Assembly: GCA_023412215.1 (NCBI GenBank)
Contig: JAEYNX010000001.1
Coordinates: forward strand, 1-53,204
Direction: 5' to 3'
Length of the DNA: 53,204 nt
Origin: Bacillota bacterium
GTDB lineage: Bacteria > Bacillota > Clostridia > Oscillospirales > Ruminococcaceae
Below are positions 31,192-40,550 of the stretch, in pieces (positions within the stretch are counted from its first letter, which is position 1; the number at the start of each line of letters is the position of its first letter). Position numbers and translations under genes: made by a program. Below the pieces are notes generated by a model. That model saw nothing but the letters and a program-made list of their open reading frames with translations. It ran no database searches and was not told the origin of the DNA.

Positions 31192-32904
31192 ATGGCCTAT
31201 AAGCATTTTGGGGCAGCCGTGTACTGCCCTGTAGGCAACCTTATTGACATCAAGGATATAGACGCGTTCGCCGCAAGATTTGCGTTTATTGAGAAACATG
31301 TGAAGGTATCAAAGGTGTACCTCGAAACCTACCGCGGCGGAGCCTATATTGAACGGGAACAGCTTGAGCGGATTATTGCGTTCTTCCACAGCCGCGGCAT
31401 TGAAACCTGTGGCGGCATCACGACCGATACCGTTGAAAACGGCGAGGGCGGATTTTATCCGTTGTGCTATACCAACCCGGAAACGCGCAGGATGCTTACC
31501 GAGGTGGTTGAGTTTACCGCGAACCTGTTTGATGAGATTATCCTTGACGATTTCTACTTTACCAACTGCAAATGCGAGCACTGCATTAAAGCGAGGGGAG
31601 AACGCTCCTGGGCCGATTTTCGTCTGGCACTGCTCAAGGAGATTTCTGAAAATGTAATTGTGGGCCCAGCCAAGCGCGTAAACCCCAAGGTAACGATGAT
31701 TATTAAATACCCCAACTGGTACGAGCATTATCAGGAATGCGGCTATAACCTGGAGGATGAGCCGAAGATCTTTGATAAAATCTACACCGGCACCGAAACC
31801 CGCAACCCCACCTATACCCAGCAGCACCTGCCGAAGTATTTAAGCTACTTCAACCAGCGCTACCTGGAAAACGTTGCGCCCGGGCGCAACGGCGGCGGCT
31901 GGTTCGACCCGTACGAATGCACCTATAATCTAACCTCCTATGCCGAGCAGGCCTATCTTACGCTGCTGGCCAGGGCAAAGGAGGCAACGCTCTTCAGTCT
32001 TGGTTCTCTGCTGGAATCGCATTTTTCATTATTTATACCGGTGGCGGGTCAGGTATTTGAGGAAATGGACACCCTGCTTGAAAAGCTGGGCAGCCCCGTA
32101 GGCACCGCCTGTTACCTGCCCTACCACGGCCATGGAGAAGATTATCTGCACAACTATATCGGTATGTTGGGTATTCCTCTGGAGCCAACACCGTACTACC
32201 CCGAACATGTAAAAACAATCTTTTTAACCGAGAATGCCGCCAAAGATAAAAACATAATTGAAAAGGTTCAAAAAAGCCTGCTGAACGGTTCGGTAGTGAT
32301 TGTAACCTCCGGTTTTGTGCGGGCTACTCAGCAGGATTTTTACAGGATTGCCAACATTCATCATACCGGGCGCAAGGCCGTCGTAAGCCGTTTCGCCCAC
32401 TCCAATGACGGCGGGGTATGCTTCGGCGGCTGTGTAACAGGAGATGCCCCCATGCTGATTCCCCAATTGGAGTACCCCACCAACGATACATGGGAACTGG
32501 TAGGCGCATTCGGGGAGGATAATAGCTTTCCGATTCTGGTAAAAGCCACCTACGGCAATGGGCGGCTCTTTGTACTCACCATCCCCGACGATTACGGCAA
32601 TCTGTATAACCTGCCGCGCGCGGTGCTTAGGATTATCCGGGAGACGGTTGCCGGTGACAGCCGTGTAATGCTGGACGCGCCGTCTAAGGTGGCGATGTTT
32701 ATGTACGATAACAACACCTTTGTGCTGCGCAGCTTTCAGCCTTACTACGACAGCGCATTTATCACTGTAAAGGGTGTGTCAGCCGTACTGGAGAATATCA
32801 TCACCGGTGATAAGCTTTACGGTAATACCGTTTCGGGCAATACCGTGTTTGATATACGGCTTGCTCCGGGGTCAAACCTGCCGCTGCGCATATGCGCGGA
32901 ATAG
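31192..32904 (+). CDS. Unassigned hydrolase-like protein, putative glycoside hydrolase
   Basis: I do not recognise the family of this 570-residue protein. The first ~300 residues read as a TIM barrel. Strand ends carry acidic residues (EIILDDFYFTNCKCEHC, IYTGTETRNP), reminiscent of clan GH-A enzymes. CKCEHC resembles the zinc-cysteine segment CYCENC of GH42. The middle (about 310-450) looks like a glutamine-amidotransferase-like alpha/beta domain, as in GH42 trimerisation domains. The last ~100 residues are beta-rich. No signal peptide is present. ATG 31192 follows AAAAGGAG, and a strong terminator lies 46 bp after the stop, so it forms a two-gene unit with GH31. A cytoplasmic glycosidase or oligosaccharide-modifying enzyme is the best guess. 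Confidence 0.7.
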   Translation: MAYKHFGAAVYCPVGNLIDIKDIDAFAARFAFIEKHVKVSKVYLETYRGGAYIEREQLERIIAFFHSRGIETCGGITTDTVENGEGGFYPLCYTNPETRRMLTEVVEFTANLFDEIILDDFYFTNCKCEHCIKARGERSWADFRLALLKEISENVIVGPAKRVNPKVTMIIKYPNWYEHYQECGYNLEDEPKIFDKIYTGTETRNPTYTQQHLPKYLSYFNQRYLENVAPGRNGGGWFDPYECTYNLTSYAEQAYLTLLARAKEATLFSLGSLLESHFSLFIPVAGQVFEEMDTLLEKLGSPVGTACYLPYHGHGEDYLHNYIGMLGIPLEPTPYYPEHVKTIFLTENAAKDKNIIEKVQKSLLNGSVVIVTSGFVRATQQDFYRIANIHHTGRKAVVSRFAHSNDGGVCFGGCVTGDAPMLIPQLEYPTNDTWELVGAFGEDNSFPILVKATYGNGRLFVLTIPDDYGNLYNLPRAVLRIIRETVAGDSRVMLDAPSKVAMFMYDNNTFVLRSFQPYYDSAFITVKGVSAVLENIITGDKLYGNTVSGNTVFDIRLAPGSNLPLRICAE

Positions 32905-32949
32905 AATAAATGCTGGTTTTTTTAACAATGCAATTCAGTATAACAGCGA

Positions 32950-32990
32950 AAATGCCGTACACCGGGTAATCGGTTGTACGGCATTTTTTT
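32950..32990 (+). terminator. Rho-independent terminator after the GH31 unit
   Basis: Arms aaatgccgtac (32950-32960) and gtacggcattt (32976-32986), perfectly complementary over 11 bp, are followed by tttt. Confidence 0.9.
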
Positions 32991-33253
32991 GATTAATGAA
33001 TGGTTCCTGAGCCGATATGCTGGATTTTCCGTTTTCCTATTGGTTTTCATCCTATTAAATTCGGTTTTACTATCAAATCGCTAATTTTTACAGTCAATCA
33101 TGTGTAATTATTAGTGTATAAATTATGTTCAAATTAAGTTAATATATTTATGAAATTAAACAATAAGTTTGCTCTTACACGCAGTTGTTTTGGGCACAAA
33201 TACATCATGCTCAAAATCCACCAATAAACATTCTTAGATTTGGGGGCATACAC
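32991..33253 (+). other. AT-rich promoter region of the second ABC importer
   Basis: No gene is seen here. TTTACA at 33087-33092 is a possible -35 but no -10 lies at proper spacing. The ribosome site GGGGG at 33240-33245 precedes ATG 33254. An in-frame ATG at 33185 is less likely because it lacks such a site. Confidence 0.35.
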
Positions 33254-34216
33254 ATGAAGACTTTGGCGGATTCCCCGGGAAGAATCGTCCACGAGTATAA
33301 AACACCAAAGAAAAGGCTGAAGCCCGGATTAAAATTGTTTCTGATGGTTTTGCCGTTCCTTGTTTTGGTATTTATATTTTCTTACTTCCCGCTTTACGGC
33401 TGGATATATGCGTTTTTTGATTACAGGCCGCCGCTGAAGCTTTCGCAATGCGAATTTGTCGGTTTTAAATGGTTTGCCACTTTATTCCGCACTCCTACGC
33501 AGATTAAGCAGCTGCTGCAGGTTCTTCTGAACACCTTTGCAATTAGCGGGCTTGGAATCCTTTCTTCATTTTTACCGGTCATGTTCGCCATCTTCTTAAC
33601 CGAATCACGATCAAAAAAGTTTAAAAACATGGTTCAAACCTTAACCACCATACCGAACTTCATCAGCTGGGTTTTGGTTTATTCCATTGCCTATTCGCTT
33701 TTCTGCAATTCCGGCATGGCCAACAGTCTGTTGCAGTCCCTGGGGGTGATCGATAATCCCATCAAGTTTCTGGACAGCGACAATTTTACCTGGCTTAAGA
33801 TGTGCTTATGGAGCCTGTGGAAGTTCACAGGGTGGAACGCGATTATGTACTTAGCGGCTATCTCAGGCATTGACCCGGAGCTCTACGAGGCTGCCAGGGT
33901 TGACGGTGCAGGGCGATTCAGGCTGATGTGGCATATCACTATCCCCGGTCTGACGCCTACCTTCTTTGTACTGTTGATGCTTTCCATCGCGAACTTTCTT
34001 AACAATGGTCTTGATCAGTATTATGTATTCCAAAACTCATTTAACAAGGAACATATTCAGGTGCTGGACCTTTATGTTTATAATATCGGCATGAGCGGTT
34101 CCAATGCCTATTCGCTCGCGACCGTTATCAGTATGATGAAGAGTATTGTTAGCGTAACGCTGCTTCTGTTTGCCAACAGGCTATCCAAAGCGGTGCGCGG
34201 CGAAACGATTATTTAA
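33254..34216 (+). CDS. ABC polysaccharide/oligosaccharide importer permease (LplB/YtcP-like)
   Basis: This 320-residue permease has six membrane segments. The EAA loop is EAARVDGAGRFRLMWHITIP. It belongs to the LplB-type permeases that pair with large LipO-type binding proteins and often lie beside plant-glycan genes. ATG 33254 follows a GGGGG ribosome site. The second permease begins 24 bp downstream. Confidence 0.9.
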   Translation: MKTLADSPGRIVHEYKTPKKRLKPGLKLFLMVLPFLVLVFIFSYFPLYGWIYAFFDYRPPLKLSQCEFVGFKWFATLFRTPTQIKQLLQVLLNTFAISGLGILSSFLPVMFAIFLTESRSKKFKNMVQTLTTIPNFISWVLVYSIAYSLFCNSGMANSLLQSLGVIDNPIKFLDSDNFTWLKMCLWSLWKFTGWNAIMYLAAISGIDPELYEAARVDGAGRFRLMWHITIPGLTPTFFVLLMLSIANFLNNGLDQYYVFQNSFNKEHIQVLDLYVYNIGMSGSNAYSLATVISMMKSIVSVTLLLFANRLSKAVRGETII

Positions 34217-34240
34217 GCCTTAAGGAAAGGAGCGATATCT

Positions 34241-35173
34241 ATGCCTTTAGACATTGCACATAACAAGAATAAGATCAAGCGAACCCCTGGCGACATCATC
34301 TTTTCGGTTATCAACTATACCGTATTCGTTCTGCTTGCAATCATCTGCATCTATCCGTTTTACTATCTGATTATTAATACCATCAGCGCAAATGACATGA
34401 GCGCCAAGGGTCTGATTAATTTTTACCCACAGCAGATTCATTTCAAAAATTACATAAATGTTTTAAAGTTAAAAGGCCTCCCGAATGCCGCATTGATATC
34501 CGTAGCCAGAACTGTCATAGGAACTATCTGTACCGTACTGGCTTCCGCTTTTCTCGGTTTTATGTTTACGCAGCAAAAGATGTGGGGACGCAAATTCTGG
34601 TACCGGTTTTTGATAATCACCATGTACTTTAATGCCGGGCTGATCCCCGTGTTCATAACCTATATCAATCTCGGCTTGAGGAACAATTTTTTAGTATATA
34701 TCATCCCGTTAATCGTACAGCCCTTCTTTATTATTCTCGCAAAGACCTATGTTGAATCTATCCCTCCGGCATTGCAGGAGGCGGCGGAGATTGACGGTGC
34801 AGGCACCCTGACCATCTTCTTTAAGATTATTCTTCGGGTTTCGACGCCCATACTGGCCACTATTGCCATTTTCGCGGCGGTAAACCAATGGAATGCCTTT
34901 CAGGATGTTTTGTTGTATATCACTCAGGATAATCTTCAGCCACTGCAATTTACACTGTATAAGTATATCAATCAGGCCAATTCTCTTGCCCAGTTAATCA
35001 GGAACAGCCCCGGTTTAAGCGGCGCGGAGATTGCGGGGCTCGCCACCCGTCAAAACCCCACCTCTGTACGCATGACCGTTTCGGTCATCGTTGTGCTGCC
35101 TATCCTGTTTATCTACCCGATTTTCCAAAGATACTTCGTAAAAGGCGTCATGATCGGTTCTGTAAAAGGATAG
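34241..35173 (+). CDS. ABC polysaccharide/oligosaccharide importer permease (LplC/YtcP-like)
   Basis: The 310-residue partner permease has a predicted six-segment topology. Its EAA loop is EAAEIDGAGTLTIFFKIIL, and the family ending is FVKGVMIGSVKG. ATG 34241 follows AAAGGAGCG by about 6 bp. Between it and the binding-protein gene lies a small hairpin (35187-35206). Confidence 0.9.
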   Translation: MPLDIAHNKNKIKRTPGDIIFSVINYTVFVLLAIICIYPFYYLIINTISANDMSAKGLINFYPQQIHFKNYINVLKLKGLPNAALISVARTVIGTICTVLASAFLGFMFTQQKMWGRKFWYRFLIITMYFNAGLIPVFITYINLGLRNNFLVYIIPLIVQPFFIILAKTYVESIPPALQEAAEIDGAGTLTIFFKIILRVSTPILATIAIFAAVNQWNAFQDVLLYITQDNLQPLQFTLYKYINQANSLAQLIRNSPGLSGAEIAGLATRQNPTSVRMTVSVIVVLPILFIYPIFQRYFVKGVMIGSVKG

Positions 35174-35186
35174 TATGGTAGTTATT

Positions 35187-35206
35187 CAGAAGCAGCTTTG
35201 CTTCTG
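35187..35206 (+). other. Small intra-operon hairpin ahead of the binding protein
   Basis: Arms cagaagca (35187-35194) and tgcttctg (35199-35206) enclose a 4-nt loop. Such a stem 5' to a binding-protein gene can protect the downstream RNA and raise its amount relative to the permeases. No T-run follows. Confidence 0.5.
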
Positions 35207-35240
35207 TGATATAACTAAAATCATAAGGAGGAATATTGAA

Positions 35241-37037
35241 ATGAGAAAAACTTCGTTAAAACTCTTAGCCTGTCTGCTCGTGATTGCCATAACCGGTACG
35301 CTGGCAGCCGGATGCGCCTCTGCACCCGCGGCGCCCTCATCCACGGCATCCTCTGAAGCTGCCTCTGAAGTGGCCTCTTCCGGTACCGCAGCAAAAAACT
35401 ACGACAAGTTTTTAACGATTGATGTATTCGACAATAAGGCAAACTATCAGGGTATTCAGCCCGGGTGGTATGCGAAGGTTGTTAAAGACAAGTTCAATAT
35501 GGAGCTGAACATTATTGCCCCAAACGTAGCGGGCGGCAACGATACCCTTTTCCAGACCCGCTCCGCTGCCGGTGAGCTTGGCGACCTTATTATGATCGGT
35601 TCAGAGGGCGGCAGGTTGGCCGACTGCGTAAAGGCCGACCTGATGTACGACATCACCGATATGGTGAGCAAGAGCCAAAACCTAATCAATTATCAGGCAG
35701 CTATCGATAATATCAAGAGCATGATCAATTCGGATAAGGTTTACGCGATTCCCTCGGAATGTTCTTTAAGTTCACCGTTAGAGGCCACCGACGGCAATGA
35801 TCCTACATTCGGCGTATATCTGCGCTGGGATTATTATAGCGAGCTTGGTTGCCCCGAGATAAATACATTCGAGGATGTTCTGCCTGTTCTTAAGCAGATG
35901 CAGGATAAGCATCCCACCAGTGATTCCGGCCAGAAGGCTTACGCGGTTTCAATGTTTAAAGATTGGGACGGCAATACCATGTGCTTAGGGAAGAACCCCG
36001 CCGCCTTGTATGGGTATGATCTCGATCAATCGTACTTTACGCTCATCAACCCCGATGGAAAGTCCCAGTATGTTCTGGAAGACAATTCTCTCTACTACAG
36101 AGGCTTAAAGTTCTTCTTCCAGGCAAATCAGCTGGGCATTCTGGACCCCGATTCCTCTACCCAGAATTATGATACCTTCGACGCGAAGTATAGGGACGGC
36201 GGTGTTTTCTTCGATTTGTGGCCCTGGCATTGTCAGGGGGCTTATAATACACAGGAAAACAAGGCTGCCGGCAAGGGCTTTATGTATGTTCCTGTTAAGG
36301 ACGTTACCATTCTGGGCAGAGGGTGCAATACATTAGGCAATAACTATATTATCGGAGTTGGCAGCAAGGCGGAAGACCCCCAGAGGATGGTTGACTTTAT
36401 CGACTGGCTGTATTCACCCGAAGGCATTATGTACGCTTCCGCACAGACCAACAGCACCTGCGGGCCCGAAGGCTTGACCTGGGAGATGAAGGACAACGAG
36501 CCCGCTCTTACCGATTTCGGCAAGAAGGTATTCTCCGGCGACGATAAGGCTGAGATGCCTGCTGAATGGGGCGGCGGCACCTATAAGGACGGTATGTCGC
36601 AGTTAAACTACACATCAGTAGTCAACAAGGATATCAACCCTGTAAATAACGCTCCCTATAACTTCATGCTGTGGAGTTCTTATCTTAAGGATAACACCAC
36701 TCCGCTTGATAAATCCTGGCAGGATGAGATGAAGGCTCTAACCACCATGGAGTACATCCAATCGAACAATCAATTTGTTGTTGCTGCCAACAATGGATGG
36801 ATCATTCCTCAGGTTCCTACGGACGTTGACGCTATCAGAACCCAGTGTGCACAGATCATTCGCGACGAATCCTGGAAGATGGTATTTGCGAAGGATGAGG
36901 CTGAATTCAACACGCTCTATAAGGGGATGCAGGATACCGTTAAGGGCCTTGGCGTAGAGCAGGTTCTTAATTGGGAAAAGACAAGCATTGTAGAGCCATT
37001 GGCAGCACGCTATGAAAAAGCGAAATCCGGCCAATAA
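35241..37037 (+). CDS. Large ABC importer binding lipoprotein (LipO/YtcQ-like)
   Basis: This is a 598-residue extracellular binding lipoprotein. The signal peptide has lipobox LAAG-Cys25 and a Ser/Ala-rich linker (about 26-55). The long mature part is typical for LipO-type proteins that bind oligosaccharides. ATG 35241 follows AAGGAGG. It is the third gene of the importer; the ATPase is elsewhere in the genome. Its position between GH31 and fucose genes suggests import of a fucosylated and xylosylated oligosaccharide. The ligand is inferred from neighbours only. Confidence 0.9.
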   Translation: MRKTSLKLLACLLVIAITGTLAAGCASAPAAPSSTASSEAASEVASSGTAAKNYDKFLTIDVFDNKANYQGIQPGWYAKVVKDKFNMELNIIAPNVAGGNDTLFQTRSAAGELGDLIMIGSEGGRLADCVKADLMYDITDMVSKSQNLINYQAAIDNIKSMINSDKVYAIPSECSLSSPLEATDGNDPTFGVYLRWDYYSELGCPEINTFEDVLPVLKQMQDKHPTSDSGQKAYAVSMFKDWDGNTMCLGKNPAALYGYDLDQSYFTLINPDGKSQYVLEDNSLYYRGLKFFFQANQLGILDPDSSTQNYDTFDAKYRDGGVFFDLWPWHCQGAYNTQENKAAGKGFMYVPVKDVTILGRGCNTLGNNYIIGVGSKAEDPQRMVDFIDWLYSPEGIMYASAQTNSTCGPEGLTWEMKDNEPALTDFGKKVFSGDDKAEMPAEWGGGTYKDGMSQLNYTSVVNKDINPVNNAPYNFMLWSSYLKDNTTPLDKSWQDEMKALTTMEYIQSNNQFVVAANNGWIIPQVPTDVDAIRTQCAQIIRDESWKMVFAKDEAEFNTLYKGMQDTVKGLGVEQVLNWEKTSIVEPLAARYEKAKSGQ

Positions 37038-37057
37038 AAATACGTAATATCCGCTTT

Positions 37058-37092
37058 GCAGTCGGCAACCGGAAACACCGGTTGCCGACTGC
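37058..37092 (+). terminator. Terminator of the ABC importer operon
   Basis: Perfect 15-bp arms gcagtcggcaaccgg (37058-37072) and ccggttgccgactgc (37078-37092), with loop aaaca, are followed by cttctt. Confidence 0.85.
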
Positions 37093-37171
37093 CTTCTTAC
37101 ATTTATTTGACGGCAATGGCAATATAGAGTAAAGGTCTTGACTTTTCTGTAAGTATAGGGTGAAAAGCACA

Positions 37172-37222
37172 AAAACAAGGCGTACTGCAGAACGAAATCG
37201 TTCGCAGCACGCCTTTGTTTTC
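37172..37222 (-). terminator. Terminator of the fucose operon (bidirectional form)
   Basis: An imperfect long hairpin extends from aaaacaaggcgt (from 37172) to acgcctttgtttt (to about 37221), with inner aacg-aaat-cgtt. It lies 40 bp beyond the fucI stop on the - strand, where it is followed by T-rich sequence. It is also T-rich on the + side. Confidence 0.75.
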
Positions 37223-37261
37223 TTATGGCATACTTCCTTCTTACAGGAGGAGTATGATGAA

Positions 37262-39022
37262 TCAATACAGCGGCCCGTATGCCGTGCACGCGCGATAGTC
37301 GGCGCTTTCCAAGTCCTGCGTGCCGAAAGCGGCCCATGCGTGAGGCCGGAAGATTTGTGCGCGGCAAACATTGTGCATGGAAACAGGAATGCGCAGCATG
37401 CTCGCCAGTGTGATCAGTTCCGCACCGATATGGCCGTAGGTGAAAGCGCCGTGGTTGGCGCCCCAGTTAGCCATTACGCTGTAAACATCGGTAAAAGCAC
37501 CCTCACCCGTGAGGTTTGGCGCAAACCAGGTGGTGGGCCAGGTTTTGTCGGTGCGGTCATCCAACATATGGTGCATCTCGTCAGGCAGCGTAACGGTATA
37601 GCCCTCCGCCAGCTGCAAAACAGGCCCCAGACCCTTTATGATATTTACCCGAATCAGTGTTACAGGCATCTGTGCCAGTGTTTTAAAATGGGAGGAATAC
37701 CCGCCGCCCCTGAAATAACCCAGATTGGCGGGGCACCAGTCGGTGGCCGCAAGCATCGCCTGAATGTCACCATCGGTAACCTTCCACCACGGTTTTATGG
37801 AAGGACAGCCGCTTTTATCCGTTGCGGCGCCGGTAGCGTCGAGTGCGGCAGCACCGGAATTAATCAGGTGTATAAAACCGTTTTTTGCACGCCCCTCCGG
37901 CCGGTGCCCGGTAACGCGTTCAACGGCTTCCGGGCTCCAGTAGGTTCTTACGTCGGCAAATACGCTTGCGGCAGCGGTAAGCAACTTCCCGAACAGCATG
38001 GCCACACCGTTGAGGCTGTCGTTTTCGGTGGCGAGAACCACGGGCTCTCGCGCACCGTTCCAGTCAAAGCTTGAATTCAGGATTGCCTCGGAAAAATCGC
38101 CGTTTGGTTTATAATCCGTCCACATGCGCTGGCCTTGAAAGCCGCCGAACGCCGCGTTTCGGCCAAGGGCCTCCTCATAGCGGCCAATCTCCGCAAGCTT
38201 TTGGTTTCCGCACAGGATATCCCGTATAATAAGCGTCATCTTCACGCAAAACTGCCAGTCCGCTTCCTTTTCGGCATCTGCCTTGGGGGGCGTGTTAATG
38301 TCCATACCCACGGGGCAGTTCACTTTTACCCACGCAAGCGCCTTCTCGTACTCTATCTGATCATAGATCTGAAGGTCTATACGGCGCAAAAGCTCGGTCA
38401 TATCCACCCATTCGGCGCGAACGCCAAGGTAGCGCTGCAGAAAGTCCGCGTCACAATAGGAACCCGCGATACCCATTGAAACCCCGCCAATGCCCACATA
38501 GGCCTTGTTGCGCATCTCGCCTACCGCAGCGGCGCACCGCGCAAAGCGAAGAATCTTTTCGGCAACATCCGCGGGGATGGAGCGGTCATCCTTATCCTGC
38601 ACGTCGTGCCCGTAAATGGAGAAAGCAGGTAACCCCCGCTGGGCATGGGCCGCCATCGCCGCGGCCAAATACACCGCGCCGGGGCACTCCGTGCCGTTGA
38701 AGCCCCATACCGCCTTCACCGTGAGCGGGTCGAGGTCCATCGTTTCACTGCCATAGCACCAGCAGGGGGTTACCGTGAGGGTGGCACAAACCCTTTGAGC
38801 GGTAAAGAACTCCGCACAGCGCGCGGCTTCTGCTCCACCTCCAATCGTGCAGGGAGAAACCACGCATTCCAGCGGAGTTCCGTCGGTATAGGTAAGGTTG
38901 CTTTCAATGAGCTGCTTTGCCGCGTTGGCCATAGCTATGGTTTGCTCTTCCAGCCCCTCGCGTATACCGCCCCATCTTCCGTCAATGGTTGGACGAATGC
39001 CTATCCTAATATGCTCCAACAC
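37262..39022 (-). CDS. fucI: L-fucose isomerase
   Basis: FucI converts L-fucose to L-fuculose; D-arabinose and some other sugars are known side substrates of the family. The 586-residue protein is full length. The N-terminal domain contains TPCWCYGSETMD and WGFNGTECPGAVYLAA. The later part has NCPVGMDINTPP and the catalytic region LATENDSLNG. The manganese site is expected among these acidic residues and a C-terminal His. It is the last of four - strand genes (GH31, fucA, fucK, fucI) and ends at a strong bidirectional hairpin. Start ATG 39022 lies 30 bp after the kinase stop. Confidence 0.93.
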   Translation of the reverse strand: MLEHIRIGIRPTIDGRWGGIREGLEEQTIAMANAAKQLIESNLTYTDGTPLECVVSPCTIGGGAEAARCAEFFTAQRVCATLTVTPCWCYGSETMDLDPLTVKAVWGFNGTECPGAVYLAAAMAAHAQRGLPAFSIYGHDVQDKDDRSIPADVAEKILRFARCAAAVGEMRNKAYVGIGGVSMGIAGSYCDADFLQRYLGVRAEWVDMTELLRRIDLQIYDQIEYEKALAWVKVNCPVGMDINTPPKADAEKEADWQFCVKMTLIIRDILCGNQKLAEIGRYEEALGRNAAFGGFQGQRMWTDYKPNGDFSEAILNSSFDWNGAREPVVLATENDSLNGVAMLFGKLLTAAASVFADVRTYWSPEAVERVTGHRPEGRAKNGFIHLINSGAAALDATGAATDKSGCPSIKPWWKVTDGDIQAMLAATDWCPANLGYFRGGGYSSHFKTLAQMPVTLIRVNIIKGLGPVLQLAEGYTVTLPDEMHHMLDDRTDKTWPTTWFAPNLTGEGAFTDVYSVMANWGANHGAFTYGHIGAELITLASMLRIPVSMHNVCRAQIFRPHAWAAFGTQDLESADYRACTAYGPLY

Positions 39023-39052
39023 TAATCTTCCTTTCTTATAAATATGGTACGA

Positions 39053-40534
39053 TTAAGCTAAAGAGGTAACCTTCTTAAACCGCGCATAATGTTTGTTCCA
39101 TACCTCAGGCTGTTCGGGCAGGCAAACAAGTACCTTCTGTGAACGCGCAATCACCCTGCGCGCCTCACTGATGCTTTCGATACAGCCGTTCGCCACAAAC
39201 TGCACGGCGGCATTGCCAAGAGCCGTTGCGTCAAAGGGGCCGGTGATTACCCGGGCATTGCAGGCATCGGCAGACATAGCGCAGAGCAGCTTGTCCCTTG
39301 CCCCTCCGCCGATCAGATAAATCTGGGGGTACTGTTTCCCGGTGCAGGCGCTGATCTGCTCCGCCGCATAACGGTACTTAAAGGCCAGACTTTCGTAGAT
39401 ACAGCGCACTACCTCACCGGCAGTTTCGGGAACATGCTGGCCAGTCCGCTCGCAATAGGCCTGAATACGCCCGGGGATATTCCCCGCGCGTACGAACTCC
39501 GGCGCGTCAGGGTCAATAAAGCAAGCAAAGGGCTTTACTTCAAGCGCGAGCATCTCCAGCTCTGAAAAACTATACTCTCTGCCATGGCGTGACCAGTGGC
39601 GGCGGCTTTCCTGTAGCAGCCAAAGCCCGATAATGTTCTTTAAAAAAGTAGTTTTGCCGCTGTAGGTACTCTCGTTGGTAATATTGTACCTTTCGGAAAG
39701 CTCATTGACAATAGGCGCCGGGCATTCGGTGCCCAACAGCGACCATGTGCCGCAGCTGATGAAAAGAAAATCGTCGTCCGGCGCGGGAACCGCCGTTACA
39801 GCAGACTGTGTATCGTGCGAGCAAACGGCAATCACCTTTGCCGCCGGGCAGTCCAGCTCCTCGCACAGGAATGGCGAGAGGGTGCCGATAACCGTTCCCG
39901 GCGGCACGATTTCCCCAAACAGGCGCTTCGGAAGCCCCAGTTTATCAATAACCTCATACGCCCAGCTCCCCTCTACCACGTTAAACAGCTGAGTGGTGGA
40001 GCTGATAGACCGTTCGCTGATGGCACAGCCGGTTAAAAAGTAATGAAACAGGTCGGGCATCATCAGCAGCTTATCGGCCCGACTGAGCAGCTCGGGCCGG
40101 TTTTTAGCCAGCGAAAGCAGCTGAAAGGCGGTGTTGATCTCCATAAACTGGTTGCCGGTGGTGTTATAAAACCGCTCTTTCGGTATCAGCTTAAAGGCCT
40201 CTTCCACCATCCCCGCGGTGCGGTTATCGCGGTAGTGCACCGGGTTTTCGAGCAGACGGCCGTCCTTATCCAGCAGACCGAAATCAACCCCCCAGGTATC
40301 TACCGCCAGGCTTTCAAAGCCGCCGGCGAGCTGTGCCTTGAGAATGCCGTTTTTAACCTCATGCATCAGCCGCAGGATATCCCAGTAAAGAGTACCGTTT
40401 ATTAACACCGGGTCATTTGCAAACCGGTGAATCTCCTCAAGCGTAATCTCTTTGCCGTCATAGGCGGCAAGCACCACCCTGCCGCCCGAAGCTCCCAAGT
40501 CGAAGGCCAAAACACGTCCGGCATTTGCGCTCAT
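39053..40534 (-). CDS. FGGY sugar kinase, L-fuculokinase by context (RhaB-like)
   Basis: The 493-residue protein belongs to the FGGY family. The N-terminal phosphate motif AFDLGASGGRV is closer to rhamnulokinase than to E. coli FucK. LAVDTWGVDFGLLD and the C-terminal IYLIGGGARDKLLC complete the ATP and sugar sites. Because fucI and fucA flank it and no rhaA is seen, it most likely phosphorylates L-fuculose to fuculose-1-phosphate. Rhamnulose is a possible second substrate. ATG 40534 is chosen; a TTG codon at 40537 is just upstream. Confidence 0.87.
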   Translation of the reverse strand: MSANAGRVLAFDLGASGGRVVLAAYDGKEITLEEIHRFANDPVLINGTLYWDILRLMHEVKNGILKAQLAGGFESLAVDTWGVDFGLLDKDGRLLENPVHYRDNRTAGMVEEAFKLIPKERFYNTTGNQFMEINTAFQLLSLAKNRPELLSRADKLLMMPDLFHYFLTGCAISERSISSTTQLFNVVEGSWAYEVIDKLGLPKRLFGEIVPPGTVIGTLSPFLCEELDCPAAKVIAVCSHDTQSAVTAVPAPDDDFLFISCGTWSLLGTECPAPIVNELSERYNITNESTYSGKTTFLKNIIGLWLLQESRRHWSRHGREYSFSELEMLALEVKPFACFIDPDAPEFVRAGNIPGRIQAYCERTGQHVPETAGEVVRCIYESLAFKYRYAAEQISACTGKQYPQIYLIGGGARDKLLCAMSADACNARVITGPFDATALGNAAVQFVANGCIESISEARRVIARSQKVLVCLPEQPEVWNKHYARFKKVTSLA

Positions 40535-40550
40535 CAATCGTCACCCTTCT

